Shown: positions 27,106-36,519 of the stretch, piece after piece
How positions within the stretch are numbered: position 1 is the stretch's first letter
How the letters are laid out: every line of letters begins with the position of its first letter
Source of the DNA: Chitinophaga deserti
Lineage (GTDB): Bacteria; Bacteroidota; Bacteroidia; Chitinophagales; Chitinophagaceae
DNA: 64,000 nucleotides
Assembly (NCBI RefSeq): GCF_003149455.1
Contig: NZ_QFFK01000004.1
Location: 62,001-126,000 of the forward strand
Reading direction: 5' to 3'
Translations under genes and position numbers: made by a program
Notes under the pieces: model-generated
Told to the model about the DNA's origin: nothing
Databases searched by the model: none
What the model saw: the letters and a program-made list of their open reading frames with translations, nothing else

Positions 27106-29781
27106 ATGCCATTCCGGAAGATTTTATGGTTTTTCCTCTTCTGCTTCCTCCAGCATACTGTTTCTGCCCAATATGCAGACAGGGGCACGGGTAAGCTGAA
27201 GCCCTATATCTGGTGGTTCGACTGGAATGGGTTCACCGTTGCGGACGGGGCTTCCAAAACCTTCACTACCCACGATGGCATTGTAGTCACGATCCGTTTC
27301 AGCAACGTTTCAGGGGCAGGCCTCCGGCCGGATATTATGAACACCTGGAATGGCGCGGTGCTGCATAACCTGTATGATTTTACCAACTCCGCCATTCAAC
27401 CTGCTCTGCATAGCGTAGCCACAAACGTTACAGCCCGTTTCGATATGGAGGTAACCGCTACAAGGAATGGTGTGGCGATCCCCTTTACATTAATTGCAGC
27501 CGATGCGGAAGGTTCCGTCTCAACGGAAGTAACGCATTTCACCACTTCAGGCGGCCCCTGGCAAGCGGTGGAATACTTCACCAATATACCCATGCCTGTG
27601 GGCCCGCTTTTCGGTTGCAATACCCAAACTATCGAGATCTCCAATACTTACGGCGGCAGTTCAGGAATGGGACAGAACCCTATGATGGCCACATATTCCA
27701 ATGGTACGGCACCCCTGCGGGTCAATTCCACCCTTCAAAGGGCTTCCAGTGCCACGGGCGGTATGGCCGTCACTTTTGGGATATTATCGCCCATAGACCG
27801 GGGGGATCTCCCCGCATCATTCCCCACAGCCCAGCATGCGATCGCTTATTCCGCCATAAACGGCTGCAACCTCACACTGCCTGGCCCGTCTCTGGTACCG
27901 GCATCCGACCTGCATTTCGGCAGCATCATCGCAGATGCGGATGCCGTTGAAGGCATCGATGATAATACCGACGGGGTGGATGAAGACGGGATCTCCGTAT
28001 TCCCCGACTATAACGGCAGCACAGGCAACTATACCGTTAACCTCACACTGGTGAACCAGACCTCCGCCACGGCTTATGCCAGCGGATGGATGGACTGGAA
28101 TATGGATGGTACATTCACTGCTGCAGAAAGGGTAGTGGTACCCGTGCCGGCAGGTACCAATCTCGCATCATTCAGCTGGACAGGCCTTCCTTATTCCCTT
28201 GCAGACGGGGGCACCATCCGTTGCGGCTTCCGTTTCAGGATTGCAGGAACAAGTACTGCTGTCGAACAGGCCGGTGGATTTGCTGCGGATGGGGAAGTGG
28301 AAGACTATTACCCGCAGATCGTTCAAACCTGTAATGTTACGAAAGTGAATGCCGGCACGGATATGGCCATATGTATGGGCCGTGTTGCCCAGCTGCAGGC
28401 TACGGGGGCACTTACCTACCGCTGGGAACCCAATCCGCGGTTATCGGCCCTTACTATCCCGAACCCCACGGCCAATATCACCACAAATACCTCCTTCTTC
28501 GTATATGCGGAGCATGCCAACGGCTGCAATAGCCGCGATACGGTAGCGGTACGCGTAGATGCCCTCCCGGTACTTAATGTAACCCCGGACAACTTTACCG
28601 TTTGCCAGGGAACTCCCATCACTTTTACAGCGACGGGTGCAGATAATGTAAGCTGGAGCGACTATACAGGCGCCGCTGTAGGTACGGGTAATACGCTGAC
28701 GGTTACCCCGCAGCTCTCTGCGCCCTATACCGCCGTTCTCCGGGAAAACCTCTGCGGCCAAACCGCCACTATCACGCTCCCCGTAATGGTAACGCCCCGC
28801 CCGGTGGTGGATGTTACCCCGCGTAATGCGGTCATTTGTGAAGGGCGCCAGGTAACCTTTAACGCTTCAGGCGGAGGAACCTATACCTGGGCCGATGGGC
28901 AGCACCATGTGGTAGGCACGGCCAGTCAACTGGTGATGCAGCCTGCTGCCAGTGGTAATTATACGGTGCGGATTGTAAATACCTTATGTGCAGTGTCGGA
29001 ATCCTTCAACCTGTCGGTAACAGTAAGGAAGCCGGGCAGCATGTCTGTTACCCCGGCGAGTGCAAATGGTTGCAAAGACAGCCGTATCTCATTTACCGCC
29101 AGTGGTATGGACGAAGCCATATGGGAAACGGAAGACGGAACGGTGATAGGCCCGGGGGAGAGACTGGTGACAGACATCACGTCCAGCACCGCCTATCATG
29201 TAACGCTCCGGGATAATGTATGTGGTACGGAACAGCGTGTGACCCTTCCGGTTACCATGCGCCCGCCGCCGGTGCTCAGTATTATCAAAAGCAACGATAT
29301 TAATTGTATGGAAGGCAGTGCCACCCTGACTGTGTCAGGCGCAGCAGCCTACAACTGGCTCCCGGCACCGGGTATTACGGATCGTGCAAACCCTGTACAG
29401 CAGGTTTCTCCCACCGCAACCACCAAATACCACGTGGCAGCGACAGACTACTACGGATGTACCAACAACGATTCCATCACGGTAGCGGTATCTTATACAG
29501 GGCCAAGGCCGCACTTCCAGTTACCCAATGCATTTACGCCCAACCGCGATGGTATCAACGATTGTTTTGGGGTAAAAACTACCGGTCCGGCTACGCGTTT
29601 CGAACTGTCGGTTTTTGACCGGTGGGGTAATGTTGTATTCCGGACGAATAAAGCCAACGACTGCTGGGATGGTACTTACAGGAATGTACCGCTCGATATA
29701 GGCACTTTCGTATATGTGTTGCGTATTGAATCGGAATGCGGCCCGGTAGAGCGGAAAGGAACGGTTACTTTGATCCGCTGA
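27106..29781 (+). CDS. CshA-like fibrillar adhesin with GEVED and Ig-like repeats, T9SS type B
   Basis: An 891-residue secreted surface protein. A signal peptide ends in VSAQ. Residues of about 22-230 resemble the non-repetitive CshA/CshB adhesin domain (WWFDWNGFTVADG, MNTWNGAVLHNLYDF, ADAEGSVSTEVTHFTTSG). Residues of about 235-415 form a GEVED-type module ending GEVEDYYPQI, with an acidic DNTDGVDEDG segment. Four or more Ig/PKD-like repeats follow, each with a central Cys (VCQG, ICEG, NGCKD, NCMEG). The end is a CHU_C type B T9SS domain (LPNAFTPNRDGINDCFG). It probably mediates attachment. It is placed inside a glycan locus. Confidence 0.84.
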   Translation: MPFRKILWFFLFCFLQHTVSAQYADRGTGKLKPYIWWFDWNGFTVADGASKTFTTHDGIVVTIRFSNVSGAGLRPDIMNTWNGAVLHNLYDFTNSAIQPALHSVATNVTARFDMEVTATRNGVAIPFTLIAADAEGSVSTEVTHFTTSGGPWQAVEYFTNIPMPVGPLFGCNTQTIEISNTYGGSSGMGQNPMMATYSNGTAPLRVNSTLQRASSATGGMAVTFGILSPIDRGDLPASFPTAQHAIAYSAINGCNLTLPGPSLVPASDLHFGSIIADADAVEGIDDNTDGVDEDGISVFPDYNGSTGNYTVNLTLVNQTSATAYASGWMDWNMDGTFTAAERVVVPVPAGTNLASFSWTGLPYSLADGGTIRCGFRFRIAGTSTAVEQAGGFAADGEVEDYYPQIVQTCNVTKVNAGTDMAICMGRVAQLQATGALTYRWEPNPRLSALTIPNPTANITTNTSFFVYAEHANGCNSRDTVAVRVDALPVLNVTPDNFTVCQGTPITFTATGADNVSWSDYTGAAVGTGNTLTVTPQLSAPYTAVLRENLCGQTATITLPVMVTPRPVVDVTPRNAVICEGRQVTFNASGGGTYTWADGQHHVVGTASQLVMQPAASGNYTVRIVNTLCAVSESFNLSVTVRKPGSMSVTPASANGCKDSRISFTASGMDEAIWETEDGTVIGPGERLVTDITSSTAYHVTLRDNVCGTEQRVTLPVTMRPPPVLSIIKSNDINCMEGSATLTVSGAAAYNWLPAPGITDRANPVQQVSPTATTKYHVAATDYYGCTNNDSITVAVSYTGPRPHFQLPNAFTPNRDGINDCFGVKTTGPATRFELSVFDRWGNVVFRTNKANDCWDGTYRNVPLDIGTFVYVLRIESECGPVERKGTVTLIR

Positions 29782-29804
29782 TCGGATTAATGATCGAAAA
29801 AGGA

Positions 29805-29812
29805 TAATTTTG
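29805..29812 (+). promoter_or_regulatory. -7 promoter box (TAATTTTG) for the four-gene glycosyltransferase operon
   Basis: Exact TAnnTTTG match 18 nt before the TTG start at 29831 and 24 bp after the adhesin stop. Confidence 0.65.
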
Positions 29813-29830
29813 CGCCAAAACCAAGCCATC

Positions 29831-30667
29831 TTGATCCTTGTTCAATTAAAAGGCGGGCTGGGCAACCAGATGTTCCAATACGCCGCAGGCCGTACCCTCG
29901 CCCTGCGCCATAATGTTCCGCTATTCCTGGATAAGGGAAGCTACGAGCCCCGGCAGGAAGGGATGTATGGGCTGGATGGATTAAAGATCCGTGCCGGTAT
30001 TGCCACAGAAGATATGATCCCGCATCCCGGCTTCGCCGGTAAAGTGTTTAACCGGCTGGCGCCCGCATCCATGCGCACCGTTTTCCGGGAAGAGCATTAT
30101 CATGTAGACCCCGCCTTCTTTTCCCTCAGGCCCCCCGTTTATCTCAAAGGATACTGGCAAAGCTGGAAGTACTTCGAGCCATCGGCATATGTGATACGGC
30201 AGGAGTTTGCTTTCAATATTGATTTCCCTCCCGCAATACTGGCCAAAGCGGAAGCATTGCGTAACAGCAACAGCGTGGCCATGCACTTTCGCAGGGGGGA
30301 TTATACCAGTAGTGCTGCGGCTACCTACCATGGCATCTGCGAGCCGGAATACTACGAAAGGGCGGCAACACGCTACCCCGGCGCAACTTTTTATATATTT
30401 ACCAACGATCCGGAATGGGTGAGCAACAACCTCCCGGCAGGAATATCTTATGAAATCCTGAGCGGATCGCTGAGCAGTACGCAATATGAAGACCTTTTCC
30501 TCATGAGCAGCTGCCGGCACCAGATCATCGCCAACAGCAGCTATAGCTGGTGGGCCGCCTGGCTTAACCGGTACGAAGGCAAACAGGTAACCGCCCCGAA
30601 AAAGTGGTTCCTGGCCGAAGGGATTAACGATGCAGACCTTGTTCCTGCAGACTGGACCAGAATTTAA
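29831..30667 (+). CDS. GT11 fucosyltransferase (alpha-1,2-type)
   Basis: A 278-residue glycosyltransferase. TTG 29831 gives the usual GT11 opening ILVQLKGGLGNQMFQYAAGR; no ATG is available, and a TTG at 29810 would overlap the promoter box. The donor-binding motif HFRRGDY is at residues 152-158 and the C-terminal part has ANSSYSWWAAWLN. The family adds fucose in alpha-1,2 linkage to galactose, so the surface glycan may be fucosylated. It is the first gene of a tightly packed run (gap of 6 bp to the next gene). Confidence 0.9.
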   Translation: MILVQLKGGLGNQMFQYAAGRTLALRHNVPLFLDKGSYEPRQEGMYGLDGLKIRAGIATEDMIPHPGFAGKVFNRLAPASMRTVFREEHYHVDPAFFSLRPPVYLKGYWQSWKYFEPSAYVIRQEFAFNIDFPPAILAKAEALRNSNSVAMHFRRGDYTSSAAATYHGICEPEYYERAATRYPGATFYIFTNDPEWVSNNLPAGISYEILSGSLSSTQYEDLFLMSSCRHQIIANSSYSWWAAWLNRYEGKQVTAPKKWFLAEGINDADLVPADWTRI

Positions 30668-30673
30668 AGCAAC

Positions 30674-31495
30674 ATGGCAACAGCACCGCTTATCTCTGTC
30701 ATATTACCCGTTTATAACGGCGGCCCCTTTCTCCGGCAAACGCTGGAAGCGCTGCTGGCGCAAACACTGGGAGATTTTGAGCTGATCGTGATCAACGACG
30801 GGTCTTCCGACGATAGTGAAGCTATCATCCTTTCCTTCAACGACCCCCGCATTCAATACCTCCCGCAAACCAATCACGGTTTTATATTCAGCCTCAACCG
30901 CGGCATCGCTGCCGCAAGGGGCAAATACATCGCACGGATAGATGCCGATGATGTATGCCTCCCCGAACGCTTCGAGCAGCAGGCCGCCTGGCTCAATAAC
31001 CATCCGGAAACTGCTGTTGTAGGCTGTTTCATCACTTTCATCGATGAAAACGGGAAGGTAACGGGCGAGTGGCCGGAAGACAGGGCCTGTGCCACCAATG
31101 CACAGATACGGGCCAAACTGCCTTATGCCAACTGCATCGCCCACCCCGGCGTAATGGCAAGGGCAACGGTGTTACGCGAATATCCGTACCGGAAAGAACA
31201 GCAGCATATCGAAGATTACGACCTCTGGCTCCGCCTGCAGGGCGACGGGAAGGTGATGGAGAAAGTTCCATTACCATTGTTGCAGTACCGGGTACATTCC
31301 GGGTCAGTAACCGTGTCGGTCATTAAACGGAGTAACATCTTCCTGCGCCATTTTCATTGTAAAAGGCGCTATCTGGCATACAGGGCCGTGCAGGGGAAGT
31401 GGAACCGGTTCGATTGCCGGGTATTTGCCGGAATGTGCCGCGATGGTATGATCGCCTTTGTTAAATTCCTCAAACAACGTAACGCTCATGTTTAA
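30674..31495 (+). CDS. GT2-family glycosyltransferase
   Basis: A 273-residue GT-A enzyme with ISVILPVYNGGPFLRQTLEAL, VINDGSSDDS and the metal-binding ARIDADDV (DxD) near residue 90. A later acidic motif EDYDLWLRL is common in GT2 sugar transferases. It is the second gene of the operon, and its 3' end overlaps the start of the next gene by 8 bp, which suggests coupled translation. The donor sugar is unknown. Confidence 0.92.
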   Translation: MATAPLISVILPVYNGGPFLRQTLEALLAQTLGDFELIVINDGSSDDSEAIILSFNDPRIQYLPQTNHGFIFSLNRGIAAARGKYIARIDADDVCLPERFEQQAAWLNNHPETAVVGCFITFIDENGKVTGEWPEDRACATNAQIRAKLPYANCIAHPGVMARATVLREYPYRKEQQHIEDYDLWLRLQGDGKVMEKVPLPLLQYRVHSGSVTVSVIKRSNIFLRHFHCKRRYLAYRAVQGKWNRFDCRVFAGMCRDGMIAFVKFLKQRNAHV

Positions 31496-32648
31496 ACTGT
31501 TCATCCTCAAACGGCGCCTCGAAGCCCTTGTGATATTCCCCTTTGCATTGCTGGGGCGGATGATTGCAAGGATGCGGCCCCTGAAAGGTGAACACGATAT
31601 CTTCCTCTTCTTCCCGTTTTACCATGTTGGCGGTGCGGAGAAAGTGCATGCGCAGATCACGCAACTGTTCCCCGGGAAACGCATCCTCGTTTTCTTTACA
31701 AAGAAGTCGCAGGGAAGCGCATTGCTCGATGCTTTCAGGGCGCCCAATGTGGAGATCAGGGATATATCGGAGTATACCGATAATAAGTTCATGTACTGGA
31801 ACAACCTCATCTGGAGGGGCATAATAGCGGAACACATCCGCAGGCAAAGCAAAACACCGGTGGTCTTCAACGGCCAGTGTAATTTTGCTTATAAACTCGC
31901 GCCCCATCTGCCTCGTGAAGTGCGGCAGATAGAGCTGATCCATTCCTATTGCAGCTTTTCCTTTATCCGCATACCCTTCCTTCCTTTTTATGAAACTTCG
32001 GTGATGATCAGCCGCGACAGCATCCGGCAACATCTGGAACTGTATAACCGCTACCGTATTCCGGCAGCGTATGGTGAACGGATACGCCTCATTATGAATG
32101 GCATACCCATTCCTGAAGAAGTGGCGCCGCTCCGGGAACTGACTAAGCTCCTGTATGTGGGCCGGGGAACGGAAGAGAAACGCCCCTGGCTGGTGGCAGC
32201 TATTGCACAGGCAGCAGGCGAGCAGGCCGGCATGCTGGGCCCTGTTGAAAGCGCCATCCCCGATGAACTGAAAATGAATTGCCGCTTTTATGGAGAGCAG
32301 TCGGAAGCAGAAGTGATAGACACCCTGTACCGAAAGCACCGCATCATCGCCATTACATCTACCCGCGAAGGTTTTCCCATGGTGATCATGGAAGCCATGG
32401 CAAGGGGCCTCGCCGTACTGGCTACCGATGTGGGGGATATTCCGTATCATGTGGCGCATGGTGTAAACGGATGGCTTATTTCGCATAACCAGTCAGAAGC
32501 AGCTATCGTGGCAGAAGGTGCACGCCTCCTGCAGGAAGTAAAGCCGGAAGTACTGGCCGCCATGCGGGAAACGAACATCGCCTACGCCCGCGAACATTTT
32601 AGCCTGGAAGCGTTTGCTGCCGCTTACCGCAGCCTTTTGTTGAATTGA
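31488..32648 (+). CDS. GT4-type glycosyltransferase
   Basis: A 386-residue GT-B-fold enzyme. The N-terminal half has FFPFYHVGGAEKVHAQI, a sugar-transferase acceptor-side motif. The C-terminal half has LLYVGRGTEEKRPWL, a donor-binding TSTREGFPMVIMEAMARG and ATDVGDIPYHV, typical of glycosyl transferase group 1. I chose ATG 31488 (MFKLFILKRRLEAL) over the TTG at 31458. It overlaps the previous gene by 8 bp and ends 1 bp before the next start. Confidence 0.9.
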   Translation: MFKLFILKRRLEALVIFPFALLGRMIARMRPLKGEHDIFLFFPFYHVGGAEKVHAQITQLFPGKRILVFFTKKSQGSALLDAFRAPNVEIRDISEYTDNKFMYWNNLIWRGIIAEHIRRQSKTPVVFNGQCNFAYKLAPHLPREVRQIELIHSYCSFSFIRIPFLPFYETSVMISRDSIRQHLELYNRYRIPAAYGERIRLIMNGIPIPEEVAPLRELTKLLYVGRGTEEKRPWLVAAIAQAAGEQAGMLGPVESAIPDELKMNCRFYGEQSEAEVIDTLYRKHRIIAITSTREGFPMVIMEAMARGLAVLATDVGDIPYHVAHGVNGWLISHNQSEAAIVAEGARLLQEVKPEVLAAMRETNIAYAREHFSLEAFAAAYRSLLLN

Positions 32649-32649
32649 T

Positions 32650-33561
32650 ATGAAGCCATTATCCGTCATTATCATCACTTACAACCGGCCCGAAGATCTC
32701 GGGTTGCTCGTCCGCAACCTTACCACCCAGCAAGGGGCGGGTACACTGCTGGAAGAAGTGATCGTTATCAATAACGCCTCCACAGCCGATTACAGTGAAG
32801 TGAAAGCCTTCATGGCCGGGTTCCCTTATTTCAGATACATAGATTCCCCTGAAAACCTCGGTGTGGCCAGGGGGCGTAATCTCGGCATCACCATGGCCAA
32901 AGCGCCTATACTCGTTACTATCGACGATGATGCCTGGTTCCGCGACGATACCGCACTGCAGACAATCGCCGGCGCATTTAACAGTGGATACCTGCCCGAT
33001 AATCATGCCGGCATCCTCTGCTTCAAAGTACTCTACGCCAGCACCGGCCATATGCAGGTGAACGCTTTCCCGCACAAGCAATTCAAAAAATATCAGAATA
33101 AACCGCACTTCCTAGCACCTTATTTCATTGGCTGTGGCCATGCCATCCTGAAAGAAACATATGAAGCGGCGGGATTGTACCCGGAAGATTTCTTCTACGG
33201 TATGGAAGAATACGATCTTTCGTACCGGGTGATCGACAAAGGATATTCCATCGCTTACTTATCCGACATTGTGGTGATGCACAATGAATCTCCGCTCGGG
33301 CGCACACCCCATGCCGATAAGATGCGCATGCTGTGGGTGAATAAAGCGAAGGTGGCTTACCGCTACCTGCCGGGCTTTTGCTATGGAAGCACCGCCTTCA
33401 TGTGGTCGCTGGAATATCTGAAGAAAACGAAGTGGGACTGGAAAGGATGGTGGAAGGGATGGAAAGCCATTTCCGGGATACCCCGCCATAACAAACGTAC
33501 CCCTGTAGGCACGGAAGCCCGCAACTATCTCCGTAAAACGGAAGCGCGGTTGTGGTACTAG
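32650..33561 (+). CDS. GT2-family glycosyltransferase (rhamnosyltransferase-like)
   Basis: A 303-residue GT-A enzyme with LSVIIITYNRPEDLGLLVRNL, VINNAST, LGVARGRNLGI and the metal site TIDDDAWF. A second motif, GMEEYDLSYRV, is usual in the GT2 group that includes rhamnosyltransferases. It is the last gene of the four-gene run; two hairpins follow the stop. The acceptor and donor are unknown. Confidence 0.9.
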   Translation: MKPLSVIIITYNRPEDLGLLVRNLTTQQGAGTLLEEVIVINNASTADYSEVKAFMAGFPYFRYIDSPENLGVARGRNLGITMAKAPILVTIDDDAWFRDDTALQTIAGAFNSGYLPDNHAGILCFKVLYASTGHMQVNAFPHKQFKKYQNKPHFLAPYFIGCGHAILKETYEAAGLYPEDFFYGMEEYDLSYRVIDKGYSIAYLSDIVVMHNESPLGRTPHADKMRMLWVNKAKVAYRYLPGFCYGSTAFMWSLEYLKKTKWDWKGWWKGWKAISGIPRHNKRTPVGTEARNYLRKTEARLWY

Positions 33562-33589
33562 GATACTGAACATTATAACAAGCATATTG

Positions 33590-33620
33590 AACCCGGCTTT
33601 CAGAAGATGGCCGGGTTTTG
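33590..33620 (+). terminator. Terminator of the glycosyltransferase operon
   Basis: AACCCGGC and GCCGGGTT form an 8-bp stem with a 12-base loop, followed by TTGTTTT, 28 bp after the last stop. Confidence 0.82.
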
Positions 33621-33631
33621 TTTTAAACACT

Positions 33632-33663
33632 ACGGCCCGGTAATCGAAAGACTACCGGGCCGT
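33632..33663. terminator. Second hairpin, probably terminating the YfhO gene
   Basis: ACGGCCCGGTA and TACCGGGCCGT are a perfect 11-bp stem with a 10-base loop, 24 bp downstream of the minus-strand stop at 33687. The T tract is weak in both directions. Confidence 0.65.
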
Positions 33664-33686
33664 GCTTATTGCAATGTGTTGAATGC

Positions 33687-36173
33687 TTACTTAGCAGTTT
33701 CCTTTTTGGCATTCGCCTTACGCTGGCGGATGATCTCGAAGGCAATGGCAAGTGCCAGCAGTACCAGCATGGTAATGGAGGATGCCGCAGTGATCTTGTT
33801 ACCGAGGTAATAAGATTCCGGTTCAAACTTCATCACGATGGCATGATTGCCCGCAGGGATCTTAGCCGCGCGCAGCAGGTAGTTCACCCGCAGGATCTCT
33901 TCTTCCTTCCCGTCTACCGTCAGTTTCCAGCCGGCAGGATAGTAAATATCGGAGAATACTGCGAGGCCGGCTTTACTGTTGGAGCTGGTGTAATGCAGCT
34001 CATTAAGACCGTATTTGGTGAGTTTGATATGACTGGCAGAATCTTTCCCGGGAGTGAATCCGTTCAGGGAAGGACGGAAGCGCTCATCGATTACCGCAGC
34101 ATGGTCTGTAGGCAGGCTATCCAGGGTTTTCATTTCCACGTCAGCATTCTTCGCCCAAACGAGGCTGTCCACAAACCAGGCATTGCCCAGCGCTGCGGGG
34201 TTCTGCTGGTAAGAGAGCTGGCCCTGCTGGGTCTGGAAAATAACGTATTTGGTATTGAGCATGTTGATGACGCCCGGGGTGCCTTTGCTCAGCTGGTGCT
34301 GGATAAGGTCCTGATAAAGGGCGAGCTTCACAGGGCTGTAACCGCCTACACTCTTATGGTGGTAGGAGCTGATGGCATCTTCGAAACGGGCGGTATTGAA
34401 CACGCGGTAGTACGGATCGGGATCTTTTTTGATCTCGGTATCTACCGGAGAAGGTGCAAAGATGGCGCTGTAATCAGATGGTGTTACGTAGTTTTCTTTA
34501 TCAAGATAGCGGTTAGAAATCCACATCTGGTCGATGGCAACGAGGCCTGCCAGGATAGCCAGTACAGGCGTAGCAGCCAAACGGCCTTTCAGCCATGCCC
34601 AGCAAAGCCCGAATGCGGCGATGATGAATACAAGGCTCCGGAGGGCATCGATCCGCAGCAGCGAAGCACGGTCTGCCTTCAGTGCGGTGATCAGCTGGTT
34701 GAGCATTTCCTGATTATCTCCCACAAACTGGCTGAAGTATTGCAGCGCAAAGTCTTTACTGTGGGTGAAGGAGAACATACCGAAAGAACCGAGCAGGAGC
34801 AGCAGGGCGAGGCCGCCGGTTACATACAGTGCTTTTTTAAGGTTCTTTAAAGCCAGTACTTTATCCTGCGCATCATTGATGAGCTGGTTTAAACCCCAGC
34901 ATGCAAAGAAAGGTACGAGCACCTGCGGAATCACGAGGGCCTGTGCCGGTGCGCGGAATTTATTGTACAGGGGAAGATGATCGAACAGGAAGTAGTTGAT
35001 GAATGAAAGGTTATCGCCCCAGGCGAGTATCACACCAATGATACAGGCGGCAACGATCCAGCCTTTGTTGAAATCTTTTACGATAAAGAGGGCGAGTACG
35101 AAGAAGAAAAGGATGATAGCCCCCCAGTACACACCGCCGTCGGTCATAGGCTGGCCACCCCAGTATCGCGGCATCTGCTCAATCAGCTGATCGGCCTGCG
35201 ACTGTGGTACGCCCATATTCACCAGTTGTTTATGCATTTCACCATTCCCGGGAAGCGGGCCGGTGGAAGGACCGCCATACAGGTTAGGCGCCACGATGGT
35301 AAGTGTTTCCATAATACCTTCGCTCCAGTTGAAAGCATAGCTTTTATCCAGACCGCCTTTGGTTTTATCGCTTTCTTGACCAGCTTCGGGGGTAAGTTCA
35401 CTATGGCCGCCGCGCATGGTGTATTTACCAAACTCGGTGGTGGTCCACAGGGATACTGTGCTGGGCAGTACCGACAATATACCGAATCCCACCAGCATTC
35501 CGGTGGCTTTCAGGAATTGAGGGAGTTGCTTATTGCGAATTGCATTTACGAGGTAAGCGATGCCGATGCAGAGACAAACAATCAGCATATAGTACAACAT
35601 CTGGTAGTGCCCCGATGTGATCATGAGGCACAATGTTATACAGGTGATGATGCCGCCGATAAAGTATTTACCCCGGTAGGCGAGGAGGATGCCAGCCAGC
35701 AGCGGTGCCATATACGCAAGGGTGAACATCTTGGTATCGTGACCTGCAGCAATGATCATGGCGTTATAGGAAGTGAATCCAAAGGCTATGGCGCCCATTA
35801 CGGAAATCCACCACCGGAAATTCATGACAGAGAGCAGGAAGTAAAACCCGATCATGGCGAGGAAGTAAAAGTTCACAGGCTTGGGCAGACCCAGCGTAGC
35901 AATCTCGTGCAGGTAATATGTATAGTTATCCTGCGACATGTAGATCTGATACGTAGGCATCCCTCCGAACATGGCGTTGGTCCATATGGGATTGATGCCG
36001 GTACTGTCGTGGTAAGCACGTGCTTCCTGCGACATGCCTTTCCAGGATACGTTATCGGTCTGCCGCAGTTCCATGCTATCCAGCACGGGCGAGCAGAACA
36101 AAAACGCCAGTCCGAGGAAGATCAGGATGGCATACACATGTTTCAATAGGCCTTTTAGCCAGCTTTGTTGCAT
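33687..36173 (-). CDS. YfhO-family membrane protein (GT-C-like)
   Basis: An 828-residue membrane protein. The first half has about a dozen hydrophobic segments and an N-terminal loop with ELRQTDNVSWKGM and WTNAMFGGMPTYQ. A later DHLPLYNKFRAPAQALV loop and a long periplasmic-type C-terminal region (residues of about 590-800) precede a final helix and a Lys-rich tail. This is the YfhO architecture; a Bacillus member glucosylates lipoteichoic acid, but Bacteroidota members are uncharacterised. A role in adding sugars to the surface glycan of the neighbouring locus is possible but not shown. Confidence 0.85.
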   Translation of the reverse strand: MQQSWLKGLLKHVYAILIFLGLAFLFCSPVLDSMELRQTDNVSWKGMSQEARAYHDSTGINPIWTNAMFGGMPTYQIYMSQDNYTYYLHEIATLGLPKPVNFYFLAMIGFYFLLSVMNFRWWISVMGAIAFGFTSYNAMIIAAGHDTKMFTLAYMAPLLAGILLAYRGKYFIGGIITCITLCLMITSGHYQMLYYMLIVCLCIGIAYLVNAIRNKQLPQFLKATGMLVGFGILSVLPSTVSLWTTTEFGKYTMRGGHSELTPEAGQESDKTKGGLDKSYAFNWSEGIMETLTIVAPNLYGGPSTGPLPGNGEMHKQLVNMGVPQSQADQLIEQMPRYWGGQPMTDGGVYWGAIILFFFVLALFIVKDFNKGWIVAACIIGVILAWGDNLSFINYFLFDHLPLYNKFRAPAQALVIPQVLVPFFACWGLNQLINDAQDKVLALKNLKKALYVTGGLALLLLLGSFGMFSFTHSKDFALQYFSQFVGDNQEMLNQLITALKADRASLLRIDALRSLVFIIAAFGLCWAWLKGRLAATPVLAILAGLVAIDQMWISNRYLDKENYVTPSDYSAIFAPSPVDTEIKKDPDPYYRVFNTARFEDAISSYHHKSVGGYSPVKLALYQDLIQHQLSKGTPGVINMLNTKYVIFQTQQGQLSYQQNPAALGNAWFVDSLVWAKNADVEMKTLDSLPTDHAAVIDERFRPSLNGFTPGKDSASHIKLTKYGLNELHYTSSNSKAGLAVFSDIYYPAGWKLTVDGKEEEILRVNYLLRAAKIPAGNHAIVMKFEPESYYLGNKITAASSITMLVLLALAIAFEIIRQRKANAKKETAK

Positions 36174-36237
36174 CGGGTTTTTCCGGTTTAGTTTTTAAAA
36201 GAATCCAAAATAACTGTATTTTATCCGAAATTTCAAT

Positions 36238-36519
36238 ATGAGGCTCGTCCGCTTTCTCATAAAATTGAGCTTTATCTGTAATATTTGCTTCCTGCTTGGC
36301 TATGGTGTTCGTATGATGGGCGATCCCGAAGCATGGAGCTTTCTTACCAAACACATTACCATACTGGGCTGGCTCGTGGCCGCCCCCCTGAATATCATCA
36401 CGATCCTCACCGCCATCGTTATGTTATTACTGAAAAAGGTACATTTTGCAGAGATTCATCCATATGTATTTGTTTTGAATGTTTTAATATTGCTCATTCA
36501 ACTGGTTTCCCCCATATGA
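36238..36519 (+). CDS. Small three-helix membrane protein, function unknown
   Basis: A 93-residue protein with three hydrophobic segments (about residues 8-25, 40-65 and 75-92) and a short polar loop GVRMMGDPEAWSF. I do not recognise a family. Its stop overlaps the ATG of the following YhhQ-type gene as ATGA, so the two are likely translated together and may act together. Confidence 0.7.
   Translation: MRLVRFLIKLSFICNICFLLGYGVRMMGDPEAWSFLTKHITILGWLVAAPLNIITILTAIVMLLLKKVHFAEIHPYVFVLNVLILLIQLVSPI

Noticed and set aside
31458..31487. Upstream TTG start for the GT4 gene
   Set aside because: It would lengthen the overlap with the preceding gene; ATG 31488 gives the expected N-terminus and an 8-bp coupled overlap.
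36285..36515. N-terminal extension of the YhhQ-type protein
   Set aside because: The extension is out-of-frame sequence of the 93-residue gene, is not hydrophobic, and ATG 36516 matches the family start.
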